Source: JAIQFF01 sp963788505 (GTDB lineage Bacteria; Acidobacteriota; Terriglobia; Terriglobales; Acidobacteriaceae). Taken from it: a stretch of DNA of 64,000 nt. Both the position numbers and the translations under genes were made by a program. Location of the stretch: contig CAWBGY010000014.1 of NCBI GenBank assembly GCA_963788505.1, forward strand, positions 124,001 to 188,000, written 5' to 3'. The notes below the pieces were generated by a model. It did no database searches and was not told the origin of the DNA. It worked only from the letters and a program-made list of their open reading frames with translations. Below are positions 1-7,569 of this stretch, one piece after another (positions within the stretch are counted from its first letter, which is position 1; each line of letters begins with the position of its first letter).

Positions 1-43
1 TGGCCCAGGAAAGAAAAGCCGGATCGGGGGCTAGAATAATGGC

Positions 44-187
44 ATGGAGAAGAAAGTCTTCTGGACCGCATTCACCGTGCTCGGGCTAGTGGCGGATGTC
101 ATCTTTCCGCTCTGGTGGGCACTGGTCGCAACCATCCCGATTGCGTATGCCAGCTGGTGGGTCGCCTACCGCAGCGATTGGTTTTGA
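44..187 (+). CDS. Small two-helix membrane protein, 47 aa
   Basis: A short open frame starts at ATG 44 (a second ATG lies at 39 in another frame) and ends at TGA 185-187. The product begins MEKKVFWTAF, has one hydrophobic stretch (about residues 5-22), a short turn, and a second (about 23-38) ending in SWWVAYRSDWF. The pattern suggests a small inner-membrane protein with aromatic residues at the interface. It lies left of the convergent lipid A acyltransferase gene. No function can be assigned; its length and composition resemble the many small uncharacterised membrane proteins of Acidobacteriota. It is not excluded that this is a chance frame. Confidence 0.5.
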   Translation: MEKKVFWTAFTVLGLVADVIFPLWWALVATIPIAYASWWVAYRSDWF

Positions 188-257
188 AAACAGCACTTCG
201 CAATTAGCAATTGGCACTTGGCCAAATGCCAAATGCTCATTGCCAAATGCTGTTTTC

Positions 258-1157
258 TCAGTACAGCCCCGCCTCTCCTGGCGGCCGCGTCTTCCACCGC
301 CGATGTACCCACAACCACTGCTCGGGATAACGGCGCACATAATCTTCAGTGATTTTCGCAAACGCCTGGGTATTGGTGACGATATCTTGTTCCTCGTTGC
401 CGGTGCGCGTCAGGTGGACCGCAGGATCAAAACGCAAGCGGTATTTTCGCAGAGCGGGGTCCCAGATGGTGAAGCCAGGCACCACGGCAGCGTCGGTTCG
501 CAGGGCGATTCTGGCCAGGCCGCTGGCCGTGCACGCCGGAATGCCGAAGAAGTTGACAAACACTCCTTGCGGCGGAGTCATGTTGGTGTCCATAAGGATG
601 CCCACTACCTCGCCGGCCTTCATGGCGGCCAAAAGGCCGCGCACGAAATTGTCTTTGCTGACGGTGGTGTTACCGTGCATCGAGCGATAGTGCTGGATCA
701 GGCGGTCCAGATAAACGTTATCCAGGTTCCGCACCACCACATGCATCTTGTGGCCGTGCAGAGAATGGACAAAAGCTGAAAGTTCCCAACCGCCAAAGTG
801 AGCGGTGAGAAATAGCACGCCCTTGCCGCGGGCAACCGCCCGCTCGTAGTTCTCGAAGCCATCGTAGACCACCACCCGGCCCACATTTTCCTTCGTATAT
901 CGGGGAAACTGGCAGACTTCCGCCAACTGGCGGCCAAGCGAGGTAAATTCTCCGCGCAGGATGCGGGCATGCTGGCTGCGACTCTTCTCGGGCAGCGCCA
1001 TGGCCAGATTGCGCATGCCGACCCGCCGCAAGCGCCGATGCAGCAGGTAGACCATCCAGGCGAGAGAAATCCCGACTGCCCGCGACAGGGAACGAGGCAA
1101 AAGGGTCAGCGCTTTAATAAACGGCCACGCAAGCGCGTACTCGAGTCGCTGACGCAT
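258..1157 (-). CDS. LpxL/HtrB-family lipid A biosynthesis acyltransferase
   Basis: About 299 residues, normal for the LpxL/LpxM/HtrB family, which transfers a secondary acyl chain from acyl-ACP to Kdo2-lipid IVA or related glycolipids at the cytoplasmic face of the inner membrane. The catalytic HX4D/E motif is visible as TAHFGGWELS in the first half, followed by RNLDNVYLDRLIQHYR and a DTNMTPPQGVFVNFFG block typical of the family. The N-terminus (residues 1-40) is a hydrophobic anchor (FIKALTLLPRSL, GISLAWMVYLL). The ATG at 1157 (MRQRLEYALAWPF) is preferred; a TTG at 1184 would add nine residues. Neither has a clear Shine-Dalgarno. It implies lipopolysaccharide or a similar acylated glycolipid. 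The exact acyl specificity cannot be read from the sequence. Confidence 0.82.
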   Translation of the reverse strand: MRQRLEYALAWPFIKALTLLPRSLSRAVGISLAWMVYLLHRRLRRVGMRNLAMALPEKSRSQHARILRGEFTSLGRQLAEVCQFPRYTKENVGRVVVYDGFENYERAVARGKGVLFLTAHFGGWELSAFVHSLHGHKMHVVVRNLDNVYLDRLIQHYRSMHGNTTVSKDNFVRGLLAAMKAGEVVGILMDTNMTPPQGVFVNFFGIPACTASGLARIALRTDAAVVPGFTIWDPALRKYRLRFDPAVHLTRTGNEEQDIVTNTQAFAKITEDYVRRYPEQWLWVHRRWKTRPPGEAGLY

Positions 1158-1204
1158 GGAGGGGGAAACTGGTGACGGTAGCAAGGGGAAAGTGGGTTGT
1201 CAAC

Positions 1205-1277
1205 GTAGGCGCGAGCGTCCCCGCTCGTGCAGGCGTGTCGATGATGCTGCCTGCACGAGCGGGACGCTCGCGCCTAC
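1205..1277. repeat. Inverted repeat, REP-like palindrome
   Basis: Arms at 1205-1233 and 1250-1277 are near-perfect reverse complements (one base indel) around a 16-bp loop. The left arm begins GTAGGCGCGAGCGTCCCCGC. The same 28-bp arm recurs at 24586-24613 as a half site, so this is a dispersed family. It lies just upstream of the acyltransferase gene and at the 3' side of the YSC84 gene, where it could act as a transcription terminator or processing hairpin. Confidence 0.85.
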
Positions 1278-1289
1278 ATTCAAACCGGC

Positions 1290-1982
1290 CTACTTGCCGG
1301 CTGCCGTCTTGGCCCACTTGGCTAGCGTATTCAGGAACGGATACGCATTTTGCGGAGCATCGATGGTGCCCGTGAGCGAGGTCTTGAACGGGACCATGCG
1401 GCCGTAGAACTCGCGGGTGGCGTCCTTGTCCTGGTCGATGACCGCGCCATTCAACTCCAGTCCGGCGAACAGGCCCCGGGCCCGGGAATAGCTCAACACC
1501 TGCGCCTTCAGCTTCCAGTCGGTATCCGCGGCGGCATGCCGACCGACCGGCCCGGCCGCCACGCTGGCATCGGCTCCCAGCTTGAACTGGCTGTTCAGCA
1601 GATTCTTCATGCCGTTGTCGTTCATGATCAGCATGACCAAATCCACCGCCTGGGCGCCAATCTGCAGACCGAAGCTGCCGCCTTTGATGGTGAAGAATGC
1701 CGGAGCGCTCCATCCCTTCGGTGTGCGGCAACTGGCCACACCCCGCCCATAACGGGCGCCGACAATGAATCCGCCTTTGAGCATGGTGGGCACCACCGCC
1801 ACGCATTCGGCCGATCCCAGGACTTCTTCCGGAATGCCCTGGTCGGGCGCGGATTCGATCTCTTCCAGCACCGTGCCGGCGGCCTTAATGCGGTCTTCCG
1901 CCTTGTTCTGGTCTTCATCATCCTTGGCGAACGTGGACACAGCGAGACACGCTACTACACACAGAACGAACAGTTTTTTCAT
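1290..1982 (-). CDS. YSC84/SYLF-domain exported protein
   Basis: The protein (230 aa from the chosen ATG) begins MKKLFVLCVVACLAVSTFA, a clear Sec signal peptide, so an upstream in-frame start at 2027 is rejected. An AGGA lies just before this ATG. The body has YSC84/SYLF hallmarks: a helical N-terminal part (PEEVLGSAECVAVVPTMLK), GGFIVGARYGRGVASCR, GWSAPAFFTIKGGSFGLQIG, and a final segment GLFAGLELNGAVIDQDKDA. In eukaryotes the SYLF domain binds phosphoinositides; in bacteria these exported proteins are thought to be membrane-associated, but their role is poorly defined. A paralogue lies at 34349-35071 inside a mobile island. Transcription is monocistronic as far as can be seen. Confidence 0.85.
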   Translation of the reverse strand: MKKLFVLCVVACLAVSTFAKDDEDQNKAEDRIKAAGTVLEEIESAPDQGIPEEVLGSAECVAVVPTMLKGGFIVGARYGRGVASCRTPKGWSAPAFFTIKGGSFGLQIGAQAVDLVMLIMNDNGMKNLLNSQFKLGADASVAAGPVGRHAAADTDWKLKAQVLSYSRARGLFAGLELNGAVIDQDKDATREFYGRMVPFKTSLTGTIDAPQNAYPFLNTLAKWAKTAAGK

Positions 1983-2293
1983 TTTCCTGACTTTCCGGAG
2001 CTTGATAGAGTTCGTGGGGCAACTCACTTACATTAGATTTTAGCGGATTTCGTGGACGAACAGCGAGCGGTGGGACCGGACAGCGAAGAATTGGGCAAGA
2101 CCAAAAAAATCGGGGTCAGTAGCGGTGACCCTAAATCTCCGCTCCCAACCCCGTCTCCCAGGTTCTGTGGTAGGTGAAGCGAGTATGCGTGCGGCCCGGT
2201 AAACCAGCAAGATTACCCAGGGCATTGTCCTAAAGTAACCTCGACGCTCGCAAGAAATTTACGGACCGTTCCCAGACTTTCTCTTGCGGGTCC
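1983..2293. other. Intergenic, 311 bp between two minus-strand genes
   Basis: This stretch holds the 5' region of the YSC84 gene and the 3' flank of the response-regulator gene. I see no convincing gene, tRNA or terminator in it. A short hydrophilic frame at 2040-2225 lacks a ribosome site and recognisable sequence. Confidence 0.5.
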
Positions 2294-2968
2294 CTATTTC
2301 GCTGTGACCAGCGAATGGGTGATGGCGTGCACCGAAAGCGCGATCCGGTTCTGTACTCCTACTTTGCGCATCAACTTGGCCACGTGGGCCTTGACGGTGC
2401 GTTCCTCGATCCCGAGCGCCGAGCCGATCTCCTTGTTGGAGCGGCCGGCCACCAGCATTTCCAGAACTTCCTTCTCCCGGTCGGTAAAGGTCACGCGGCC
2501 GGCGGGAAAGATTCGGCCGGGAGCAGAACTCACGCGTTCGATGAACAGGGAGAGCACGCGCCGGGGCGCCCACACCGATCCCTGATTCACGATGCGGATA
2601 GCCTGTACAAACTCGGTGGGTGATGCAGCTTCATCCACATAGCCCTTGGCCCCGGAGGCAATGGCCTTCAAAATGGTTTCCTCGTCCATGCCCGAACCTG
2701 TCACAATAATGCGCAGGTCGGGGCGGCTGGCTTTGAGGCTGGCCATCAAATCGAACAGGTTCTGCCCGTTGCGGTTCCCCAGCAGCACCAGATCAATGTT
2801 CGGCAGGGTCCCGATGTCAGGCAGAGATGCCGCGATGAGTTCGAAGTCCGTCTCCGAGTCAAACAGGGCGCGAAATCCCACAAAACGCAGGGGATCGCTC
2901 TCCACCACAGCCAGGCGGATGACCGGTCTTTTTACGGGTGAAGCCTTCATGGCGGTTGCAGCCTTCAT
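2294..2968 (-). CDS. LuxR/NarL-type response regulator with degenerate receiver
   Basis: 224 residues: receiver-like domain about 15-135, then a LuxR-type helix-turn-helix about 158-218 (FTDREKEVLEMLVAGRSNKE, then IGSALGIEERTVKAHVAKLM), followed by a short tail. The receiver keeps the acidic pocket (VVESDP, residues 21-26) and the conserved Lys108 (GAKGY), but the phospho-acceptor position aligns with Gly64 in IDLVLLGNRNG, where canonical receivers have Asp. Phosphorylation by a histidine kinase is therefore unlikely; control by dimerisation, ligand or level is more likely. An AGGAAA precedes ATG 2968. No kinase gene is adjacent. The DNA targets are unknown. Confidence 0.85.
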   Translation of the reverse strand: MKAATAMKASPVKRPVIRLAVVESDPLRFVGFRALFDSETDFELIAASLPDIGTLPNIDLVLLGNRNGQNLFDLMASLKASRPDLRIIVTGSGMDEETILKAIASGAKGYVDEAASPTEFVQAIRIVNQGSVWAPRRVLSLFIERVSSAPGRIFPAGRVTFTDREKEVLEMLVAGRSNKEIGSALGIEERTVKAHVAKLMRKVGVQNRIALSVHAITHSLVTAK

Positions 2969-3115
2969 AGGGTTTCCTGTTTGATAGGGTTTCCTGCTTT
3001 ATCTTAAAAGCTGGACTAGCATAGCCGTATTTGCCAGTGAGGAGAACATTCGACTTCCTGATAACGATTACGCCGGTAACGTGGCAAGCATCTTAGGCAA
3101 GACGGGTAACCACTC

Positions 3116-3556
3116 ATGAAACGACGAAGTAGACTGGTGAACGTACATATTCGGTGGGTCGCAGCAATTGTGCTGGTGGGCTGCCTGGCAGCCGCCGCCC
3201 AGAGCAGCTACGAGCCTAAGTTCAAGGGCGATCCGGCACGGTCAGACTCGGAAGCGGCAGCCCTGGGATACATGCGCACCGTCTTGCGCGCCCAGAAACT
3301 CTATAAGAAAAAGAACGATAAGTTCGCCAAATCGCTCTCTGATCTGGTGCACACCGGATCGTTTACCAGGCGTATGGTGAGCCCGGATCGCGGCGACTAC
3401 TCGGTCGGCTTCCGGTCCAACAAGGACGGATTCGATCTCACTCTTACGCCCAAGCAACTGGATGCCGAGCACCGGTCTTTCTATTCCGACGAAGATGGTC
3501 AGATCCACGCCGACGACCAGGCCATGGCGACCGAGAAATCGCCGATCGTGAAATGA
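3116..3556 (+). CDS. Exported pseudopilin-like small protein
   Basis: 146 residues with a basic start (MKRRSRLVNVHIRW), a hydrophobic segment (VAAIVLVGCLAAAAQ, residues 15-29) that reads as a Sec signal, and a soluble part of about 115 residues. The pattern AAALGYMRTVLRAQKLYKKK, a Gly/Asp-rich middle and a final FYSDEDGQIHADDQ resembles the globular head of type IV pilin-like or type II secretion pseudopilin proteins seen in Acidobacteriota. A true prepilin cleavage motif (G-F-T-L-x-E) is absent, so this is probably a periplasmic relative rather than an assembled pilin. It lies alone between two minus-strand genes. Confidence 0.6.
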   Translation: MKRRSRLVNVHIRWVAAIVLVGCLAAAAQSSYEPKFKGDPARSDSEAAALGYMRTVLRAQKLYKKKNDKFAKSLSDLVHTGSFTRRMVSPDRGDYSVGFRSNKDGFDLTLTPKQLDAEHRSFYSDEDGQIHADDQAMATEKSPIVK

Positions 3557-3589
3557 AGAGTCGGACCTCGGACTTCGGACCTCAGACTT

Positions 3590-3707
3590 CGGGCTTTAGA
3601 TTTTAGATTTCAGAATTCAGATTGCAGATTGCAGAATTGGCGGCCGGAGACCCCAGGGAAATTATGGTTCGCAAATCTGCAATCTCAAATCTTCAATCTG
3701 AAATCCC
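3590..3707. repeat. AT-rich imperfect inverted repeat
   Basis: The segment contains runs of the type TTTAGATTTCAGAATTCAGA and later AATCTGCAATCTCAAATC, imperfect reverse complements around about 50 bp. It sits at the convergent junction of two genes and may serve both as a terminator. The run is low-complexity compared with its GC-rich surroundings. Confidence 0.55.
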
Positions 3708-3713
3708 TCCGGC

Positions 3714-4424
3714 CTATCCGCCGGTGATCTCCGCCGCCTTGCCGTCCCGGAACGTAATGGTCACCGGCTTGCCGCCGTTGGGATAATGCACGGTCTTCAC
3801 CGCGGGATCGCTTGACCGCTCCGGAACGCCCATCCCGATCGAAAAATACGCTTGAAATTCATTCATTCCGGGCTTGATCTGATGCTGCTCGATCGCGGCC
3901 CAAACATCGGCCGGCCAGTGCTTGTATAACTCGTGGGGATCCTGGATGAAGAACATTTCGTCGGAGTAGATCTGGTAACTGTCGCCGGTCTGCGAGCCGA
4001 TGGGAACGGCGTAGGTCTTGCCCTCTTGTTCGAACACCGCCATCACCTGCCGCAGATGCGCGGAGTGAGGCGTGATATCGCTGACCACATCCTTGATCTC
4101 CAGCTTCTGGATGGGCAGGAGCAGGCCGGCCTCGTGGGAAAAATCAGCGTGTTGGCGCGCCGGGTCATAGGGATAGTAGGTGAAACGGTAGCCTTCCCTG
4201 ACCCACACCGGCTGCCGGGTCAGTTGTTTCGCCGACTTCAAGTCATAGGGATAGAGCTTCTTGGGAACGACGTAATAGTCCGGATTCAGCGGTGGCGCCT
4301 GCTGCCTGGCTTCCTGGGTTGTGTCGTTATGGCGTTCGTACACGACATACCCGGCCCGAAGCGCCGCCACCGCGATCGCGATCACCAGCACGAATTGGAC
4401 TTTCCGCTTCGATTCGGAGGTCAT
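3714..4424 (-). CDS. Membrane-anchored protein of unknown function, 236 aa
   Basis: I do not recognise this family. The N-terminus is cytoplasmic (MTSESKRK), followed by a single hydrophobic segment (VQFVLVIAIAVAALRAGYVV, residues 9-28), giving a type II anchor, and a periplasmic part of about 200 residues rich in Tyr and Pro (LNPDYYVVPKKLYPYDL). The middle repeats short beta-like stretches and the end reads VHYPNGGKPVTITFRDGKA. No catalytic motif is apparent. The gene is convergent with the pseudopilin-like gene and divergent from the SufT-like gene; the 104-bp divergent gap must hold both promoters. Confidence 0.6.
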   Translation of the reverse strand: MTSESKRKVQFVLVIAIAVAALRAGYVVYERHNDTTQEARQQAPPLNPDYYVVPKKLYPYDLKSAKQLTRQPVWVREGYRFTYYPYDPARQHADFSHEAGLLLPIQKLEIKDVVSDITPHSAHLRQVMAVFEQEGKTYAVPIGSQTGDSYQIYSDEMFFIQDPHELYKHWPADVWAAIEQHQIKPGMNEFQAYFSIGMGVPERSSDPAVKTVHYPNGGKPVTITFRDGKAAEITGG

Positions 4425-4528
4425 ACTGTCTGGCTCGCCGTTATCTGAACACTGCCCGCGCGTGGCCGTGTAAACTATCTCTTACGAACACTCCACTGGC
4501 CCGGGAGTGCCCAACCGGAGGAGAACTC

Positions 4529-4849
4529 ATGGCTACTGTCACCGAGGACGAAGTTCTAAGCGCCTTGAAGCAATGTTACGATCCGGAAATTCCAGTCAAT
4601 ATCGTCGATCTGGGACTGATTTACGGCGTCCGTTTTGACCCCGCGCCGGAGGAGAAGCAGGACGTCACCGTAGAAATGACCCTCACGGCTCAGGGCTGCC
4701 CGTCGCACGTCATGATCGGAGAACAGGTGAAGGCCCGAGTGGAACAAATGCCGGGCGTGCGCAACGCCACGGTCAACGTAGTGTGGACGCCGCCGTGGAC
4801 CCCGGAGCGGCTCAGCCCCGACGCCCGCAAGACTTTAGGCATTGAGTAG
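4529..4849 (+). CDS. SufT-like MIP18/DUF59 iron-sulfur assembly protein
   Basis: 106 residues of the MIP18 (DUF59, PaaD/SufT) family. Visible hallmarks are the opening EDEVLSALKQCYDPEIPVNI, the VDLGLIYGV segment, the TLTAQGCPSH motif with its conserved Cys, and the C-terminal WTPPWTPERLSPDARKTLG. Family members take part in maturation or delivery of iron-sulfur clusters, or, as PaaD, support an oxygenase. No suf or paa genes are adjacent. The start at 4529 is chosen because GGAGGAG lies 6-12 bases upstream; the frame stays open further upstream without family sequence. It could serve the several Fe-S enzymes encoded in this window, but that is only context. Confidence 0.85.
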   Translation: MATVTEDEVLSALKQCYDPEIPVNIVDLGLIYGVRFDPAPEEKQDVTVEMTLTAQGCPSHVMIGEQVKARVEQMPGVRNATVNVVWTPPWTPERLSPDARKTLGIE

Positions 4850-4870
4850 CGCCGGGCTCCGGCCGCGAAC

Positions 4871-5152
4871 TCAGCTGGTCAGCAGCGACTCATACCAGGT
4901 TTTGGAGCGGCTTTCCGCAGCCTCCGCCAGTCGGTCTCCCACCCGGGTGGCGACTTCAAGAAAACTGTTGCCGCGCTCAATAAGATCAGGCAGCCGCTTG
5001 CGCACTTCAGCAAATCTTTCCGGATACTCCGACGCCAGCGTGGCCAGCCCGACGCCGGCCAGAATAATTCCCGCCGTCCACTTCTTCTTCAGGAACATCG
5101 CCGTGCCCGCGCCTGCCGCGCCGCTCACCAACGCCACTTTCCAGTTTTCCAT
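4871..5152 (-). CDS. Small membrane protein, 93 aa
   Basis: The start at 5152 (MENWKVALVSG) has GGAGGG immediately upstream; a longer frame to 5299 is rejected because it overlaps the next gene's leader and lacks homology-like sequence. Residues 6-20 (ALVSGAAGAGTAMFL) and 25-40 (WTAGIILAGVGLATLA) are hydrophobic and separated by KKK, suggesting a two-helix hairpin. The rest is a charged amphipathic helix (ERFAEVRKRLPDLIERG). The layout is like small YtxH-type membrane proteins, but no named family can be assigned. Confidence 0.6.
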   Translation of the reverse strand: MENWKVALVSGAAGAGTAMFLKKKWTAGIILAGVGLATLASEYPERFAEVRKRLPDLIERGNSFLEVATRVGDRLAEAAESRSKTWYESLLTS

Positions 5153-5234
5153 TCCACCCTCCGCATGAAAGGAATTGTATCCGAAGGCCGACCCCGGATA
5201 CCTTATACTGCCCAACTTACCACGGAGGACTTTG

Positions 5235-6392
5235 ATGCTGAAAGCAATGAAAGCTTTGTTTGCCGCCCTGGTTCTTTCCTTGCTTCTGAGTACGGCCACA
5301 GCTCAGACCGAACCTCGTGCCCGGGACTTGGGCGTTCCCTTCGACGGCACGCCGGGGCCGCTCAATGCCATCACCGACGTGAAGGGCGTGGAAGTCGGCG
5401 AGACCACGCTGATCTCCGGCAGCGGGCCGCTGAAAGTCGGCGTCGGTCCGGTGCGCACCGGGGTCACGGCCATCCTTCCCCGAGGCCACAATTTCAAGGA
5501 TTCAGTTTTCGCCGGCTGGTTCACTCTCAACGGCAACGGAGAAATGACCGGAACCACGTGGGTTGAAGATTCCGGCTTTCTGGATGGCCCGGTGATGATC
5601 ACAAATACCCACAGCGTGGGCGTGGTGCGCGACGCGGTAATTGCCTGGCGCGTGAAACATGCTCCTCCGGACAACGAGGGTTACTGGTGGTCTCTGCCCG
5701 TAGTGGCCGAAACCTGGGACGGCGAGTTGAACGATGTCAACGGATTTCATGTCAAGCCGGAGCACGTGTTCCAGGCTCTCGATACCGCGAAGGGCGGCCC
5801 GGTCGAGGAAGGCAGCGTGGGCGGCGGCACCGGCATGATCTGCAACGAGTTCAAGGGCGGCATCGGGACCTCATCGCGCGTGCTCGATGCGAAGTACGGC
5901 GGCTACACGGTGGGAGTGCTGGTGCAGTGCAACTACGGGATGCGCAGCCAGTTGCGTATTGCTGGAGTGCCGGTGGGCCGGGAGATCGAAGAGCACACGG
6001 TCCGCGATAACGACGTCGGGTCCATCATCGTGGCCGTCGCTACCGACGCGCCCTTGATTCCGACGCAGTTGAAGCGCGTGGCCCGCCGGGTGTCGCTGGG
6101 CCTGGGGAGAGACGGAAGTTTTTCGGGGGACGGCTCCGGAGACATCTTCATCGCCTTCTCGACCGCTAACCCCGGAGTTGCCGGAGGCAAAGACGTGCGC
6201 CAACTCACCATGCTGCCCAACGAGCGCCTGGATCCCATCTTTCTCGCCACCGTACAGGCCACGGAAGAAGCGGTGGTCAATGCCATGGTTGCCGCAAAGA
6301 CAATGAAAGGGATCAACGACTTTGAAGTGATCGGCCTGCCTCACGACCGCTTGCGCGAGGTGCTGAAAAAATACAACCGCCTGGTGAAGTAG
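5235..6392 (+). CDS. S58/DmpA-family aminopeptidase, exported
   Basis: 385 residues. The start at 5235 follows GGAGG with good spacing and gives a signal peptide (MLKAMKALFAALVLSLLL, cleaved near TATAQ). The mature protein has DmpA/P1 family signature blocks: RDLGVPFDGTPGPLNAITDV, GVGPVRTGVTAILPRG, TNTHSVGVVRDA, VGGGTGMICNEFKGGIGTSS (about residues 195-214) and the C-terminal VVNAMVAA. Members are autoprocessed N-terminal nucleophile hydrolases that cleave at the Gly/Ser/Thr-rich block into alpha and beta chains and remove D- or L-amino acids or beta-amino acids from peptides. Which residue becomes the nucleophile is not assigned here. Probable location is the periplasm. Confidence 0.9.
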   Translation: MLKAMKALFAALVLSLLLSTATAQTEPRARDLGVPFDGTPGPLNAITDVKGVEVGETTLISGSGPLKVGVGPVRTGVTAILPRGHNFKDSVFAGWFTLNGNGEMTGTTWVEDSGFLDGPVMITNTHSVGVVRDAVIAWRVKHAPPDNEGYWWSLPVVAETWDGELNDVNGFHVKPEHVFQALDTAKGGPVEEGSVGGGTGMICNEFKGGIGTSSRVLDAKYGGYTVGVLVQCNYGMRSQLRIAGVPVGREIEEHTVRDNDVGSIIVAVATDAPLIPTQLKRVARRVSLGLGRDGSFSGDGSGDIFIAFSTANPGVAGGKDVRQLTMLPNERLDPIFLATVQATEEAVVNAMVAAKTMKGINDFEVIGLPHDRLREVLKKYNRLVK

Positions 6393-6417
6393 GGGTGGTT
6401 GGTGTGGTCTGTGTGGC

Positions 6418-6538
6418 CGCGGGCGACTCGCCCGCGAAAAGCGGCCAGCTGATGAGACCAAAAGAGAGCCGGAAACCTGGGCACCACTCTCTTGCCCGAC
6501 AACTCCATGGCTCAATCATCGCGGGCGAGTCGCCCGCG
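6418..6538. repeat. Pair of identical-type 19-bp palindromes between convergent genes
   Basis: CGCGGGCGACTCGCCCGCG at 6418-6436 and CGCGGGCGAGTCGCCCGCG at 6520-6538 are each self-complementary and are also reverse complements of each other. They lie exactly between the converging S58 peptidase and methyltransferase genes, with GTGTGG/CCACAC flanks extending the symmetry. A role as bidirectional terminator or as a REP/BIME-like element is likely. Confidence 0.85.
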
Positions 6539-6548
6539 ACCACACCAA

Positions 6549-7298
6549 CTAATAAATCGTGTAGCCCGGGGCTGGTGTTCGCAGGTCTGGCTTTGATGCA
6601 ATCAGCAGCAGCGCCCCGATTTTTTTGAACGCGCGCAAGTCGTCGAGGCTGTGGAAAGACTTTGTCTGGTAGTCATCCGGCGTGGGCGTATCGTCCGGAA
6701 TGCGCCGCGCTTCAACTTTTTCGAAAGCGTGCTTCTGCAGGAGTTCGACATACTCTGTCTCGGAGCGCACGTGCACCGGCACTTTCAGCTTGTCCACCCA
6801 TTGCAGGGAGTAGGGATTGTCGCGGTATAGATTGATGAGGATGAACAATCGCCCGTGCGGCGCCATCACGCGAAAAAGTTCGGACAGGGCCCGGTCCTGG
6901 TCCGCGTAGTAGTAAAACGATTCGACCGACAGGACTTTGTCGAAAAAGTTTTCCTCCCACGGAATCTGCTGTGCCGATCCCCAGACATACAAGATATTTT
7001 CGAAGTCTTTGGAAGCCGCACGGGCCTGCCGGACCATTTCGTCGGAAACATCGAGACCGACGACCTGGCCGAAGCCTTCCGGTCCCTCCCCCACCAGGCG
7101 AGAGAGCAGCCGCGTAGCCCAGCCCGATCCGCAGCCCAGATCAAGCACCCGCTCGCCCGGGCGAAGGTCCATCAGGCGCAGGGTTTTCTCGGTGATATCG
7201 AGATGATGGTTTTCCATCTTCTCGCCTTCGCCGGCCTGCGCCCAGCGGTTGAATTCCAGCTGCAGCTTTTCATCCGGAGTGGGAGGCTTGTCAGGCAA
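6549..7298 (-). CDS. Class I SAM-dependent methyltransferase
   Basis: 249 residues with the Rossmann methyltransferase signature: motif I VLDLGCGSGWATRLL (about residues 50-64), motif II near VVGLDVSDEMVRQARAA, motif post-II KVLSVESFYYYADQDRALSE and LFRVMAPHGRLFILINLYRD. The substrate cannot be deduced; the fold is that of UbiE/quinone or small-molecule methyltransferases. The start is a TTG at 7298 (MPDKPPTPDEKLQLEF), supported by AGGAG eight bases upstream. That ribosome site lies inside an arm of the 30-bp inverted repeat at 7307-7382, so a hairpin could mask it. Confidence 0.85.
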   Translation of the reverse strand: MPDKPPTPDEKLQLEFNRWAQAGEGEKMENHHLDITEKTLRLMDLRPGERVLDLGCGSGWATRLLSRLVGEGPEGFGQVVGLDVSDEMVRQARAASKDFENILYVWGSAQQIPWEENFFDKVLSVESFYYYADQDRALSELFRVMAPHGRLFILINLYRDNPYSLQWVDKLKVPVHVRSETEYVELLQKHAFEKVEARRIPDDTPTPDDYQTKSFHSLDDLRAFKKIGALLLIASKPDLRTPAPGYTIY

Positions 7299-7306
7299 CG
7301 TGCTCT

Positions 7307-7382
7307 CCTTCGTGTACCTTGGTGTCCTTCGTGGTTAAAGGTTTAAGGCCTCAACCACGAAGGACGCCAAGGTACACGAAGG
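7307..7382. repeat. 30-bp inverted repeat in a divergent gene gap
   Basis: Arms 7307-7336 and 7353-7382 are reverse complements with one mismatch, around a 16-bp loop. The left arm begins CCTTCGTGTACCTTGGTGTC. Fragments of the same word (CCTCCGTGGTTAG) occur near 9020-9030. The hairpin covers the Shine-Dalgarno of the methyltransferase gene. Confidence 0.85.
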
Positions 7383-7404
7383 ATATGCTACATTTGCCAT
7401 CCTC

Positions 7405-7566
7405 ATGACGCCAACCCCGCCGCCGGCGCCTGACCCGGAGCCGCTCTACTGCCCCCGGTGCAGCCAGGAAGTCACCGACCCGCTGACTTGCGGCGACTGC
7501 TCCGCCGTAATTTGCCGCCGCTGTGGGACACCGCTGGAATCGCCCGATGAATTGGGGATGGGATAG
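7405..7566 (+). CDS. Small zinc-ribbon-like protein, 53 aa
   Basis: A short frame ends three bases before the APC permease start. The product carries two CxxC pairs and two further cysteine pairs: YCPRCSQ (residues 15-21), TCGDCSA (28-34) and ICRRCGT (36-42), preceded by a Pro-rich start (MTPTPPPAPDPEP). The Cys spacing suits a treble-clef or zinc-ribbon metal site. Its tight coupling to the permease suggests co-translation, perhaps as a regulator or accessory, but this is inference. No strong ribosome site is seen before ATG 7405. Confidence 0.55.
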   Translation: MTPTPPPAPDPEPLYCPRCSQEVTDPLTCGDCSAVICRRCGTPLESPDELGMG

Positions 7567-7569
7567 AGA

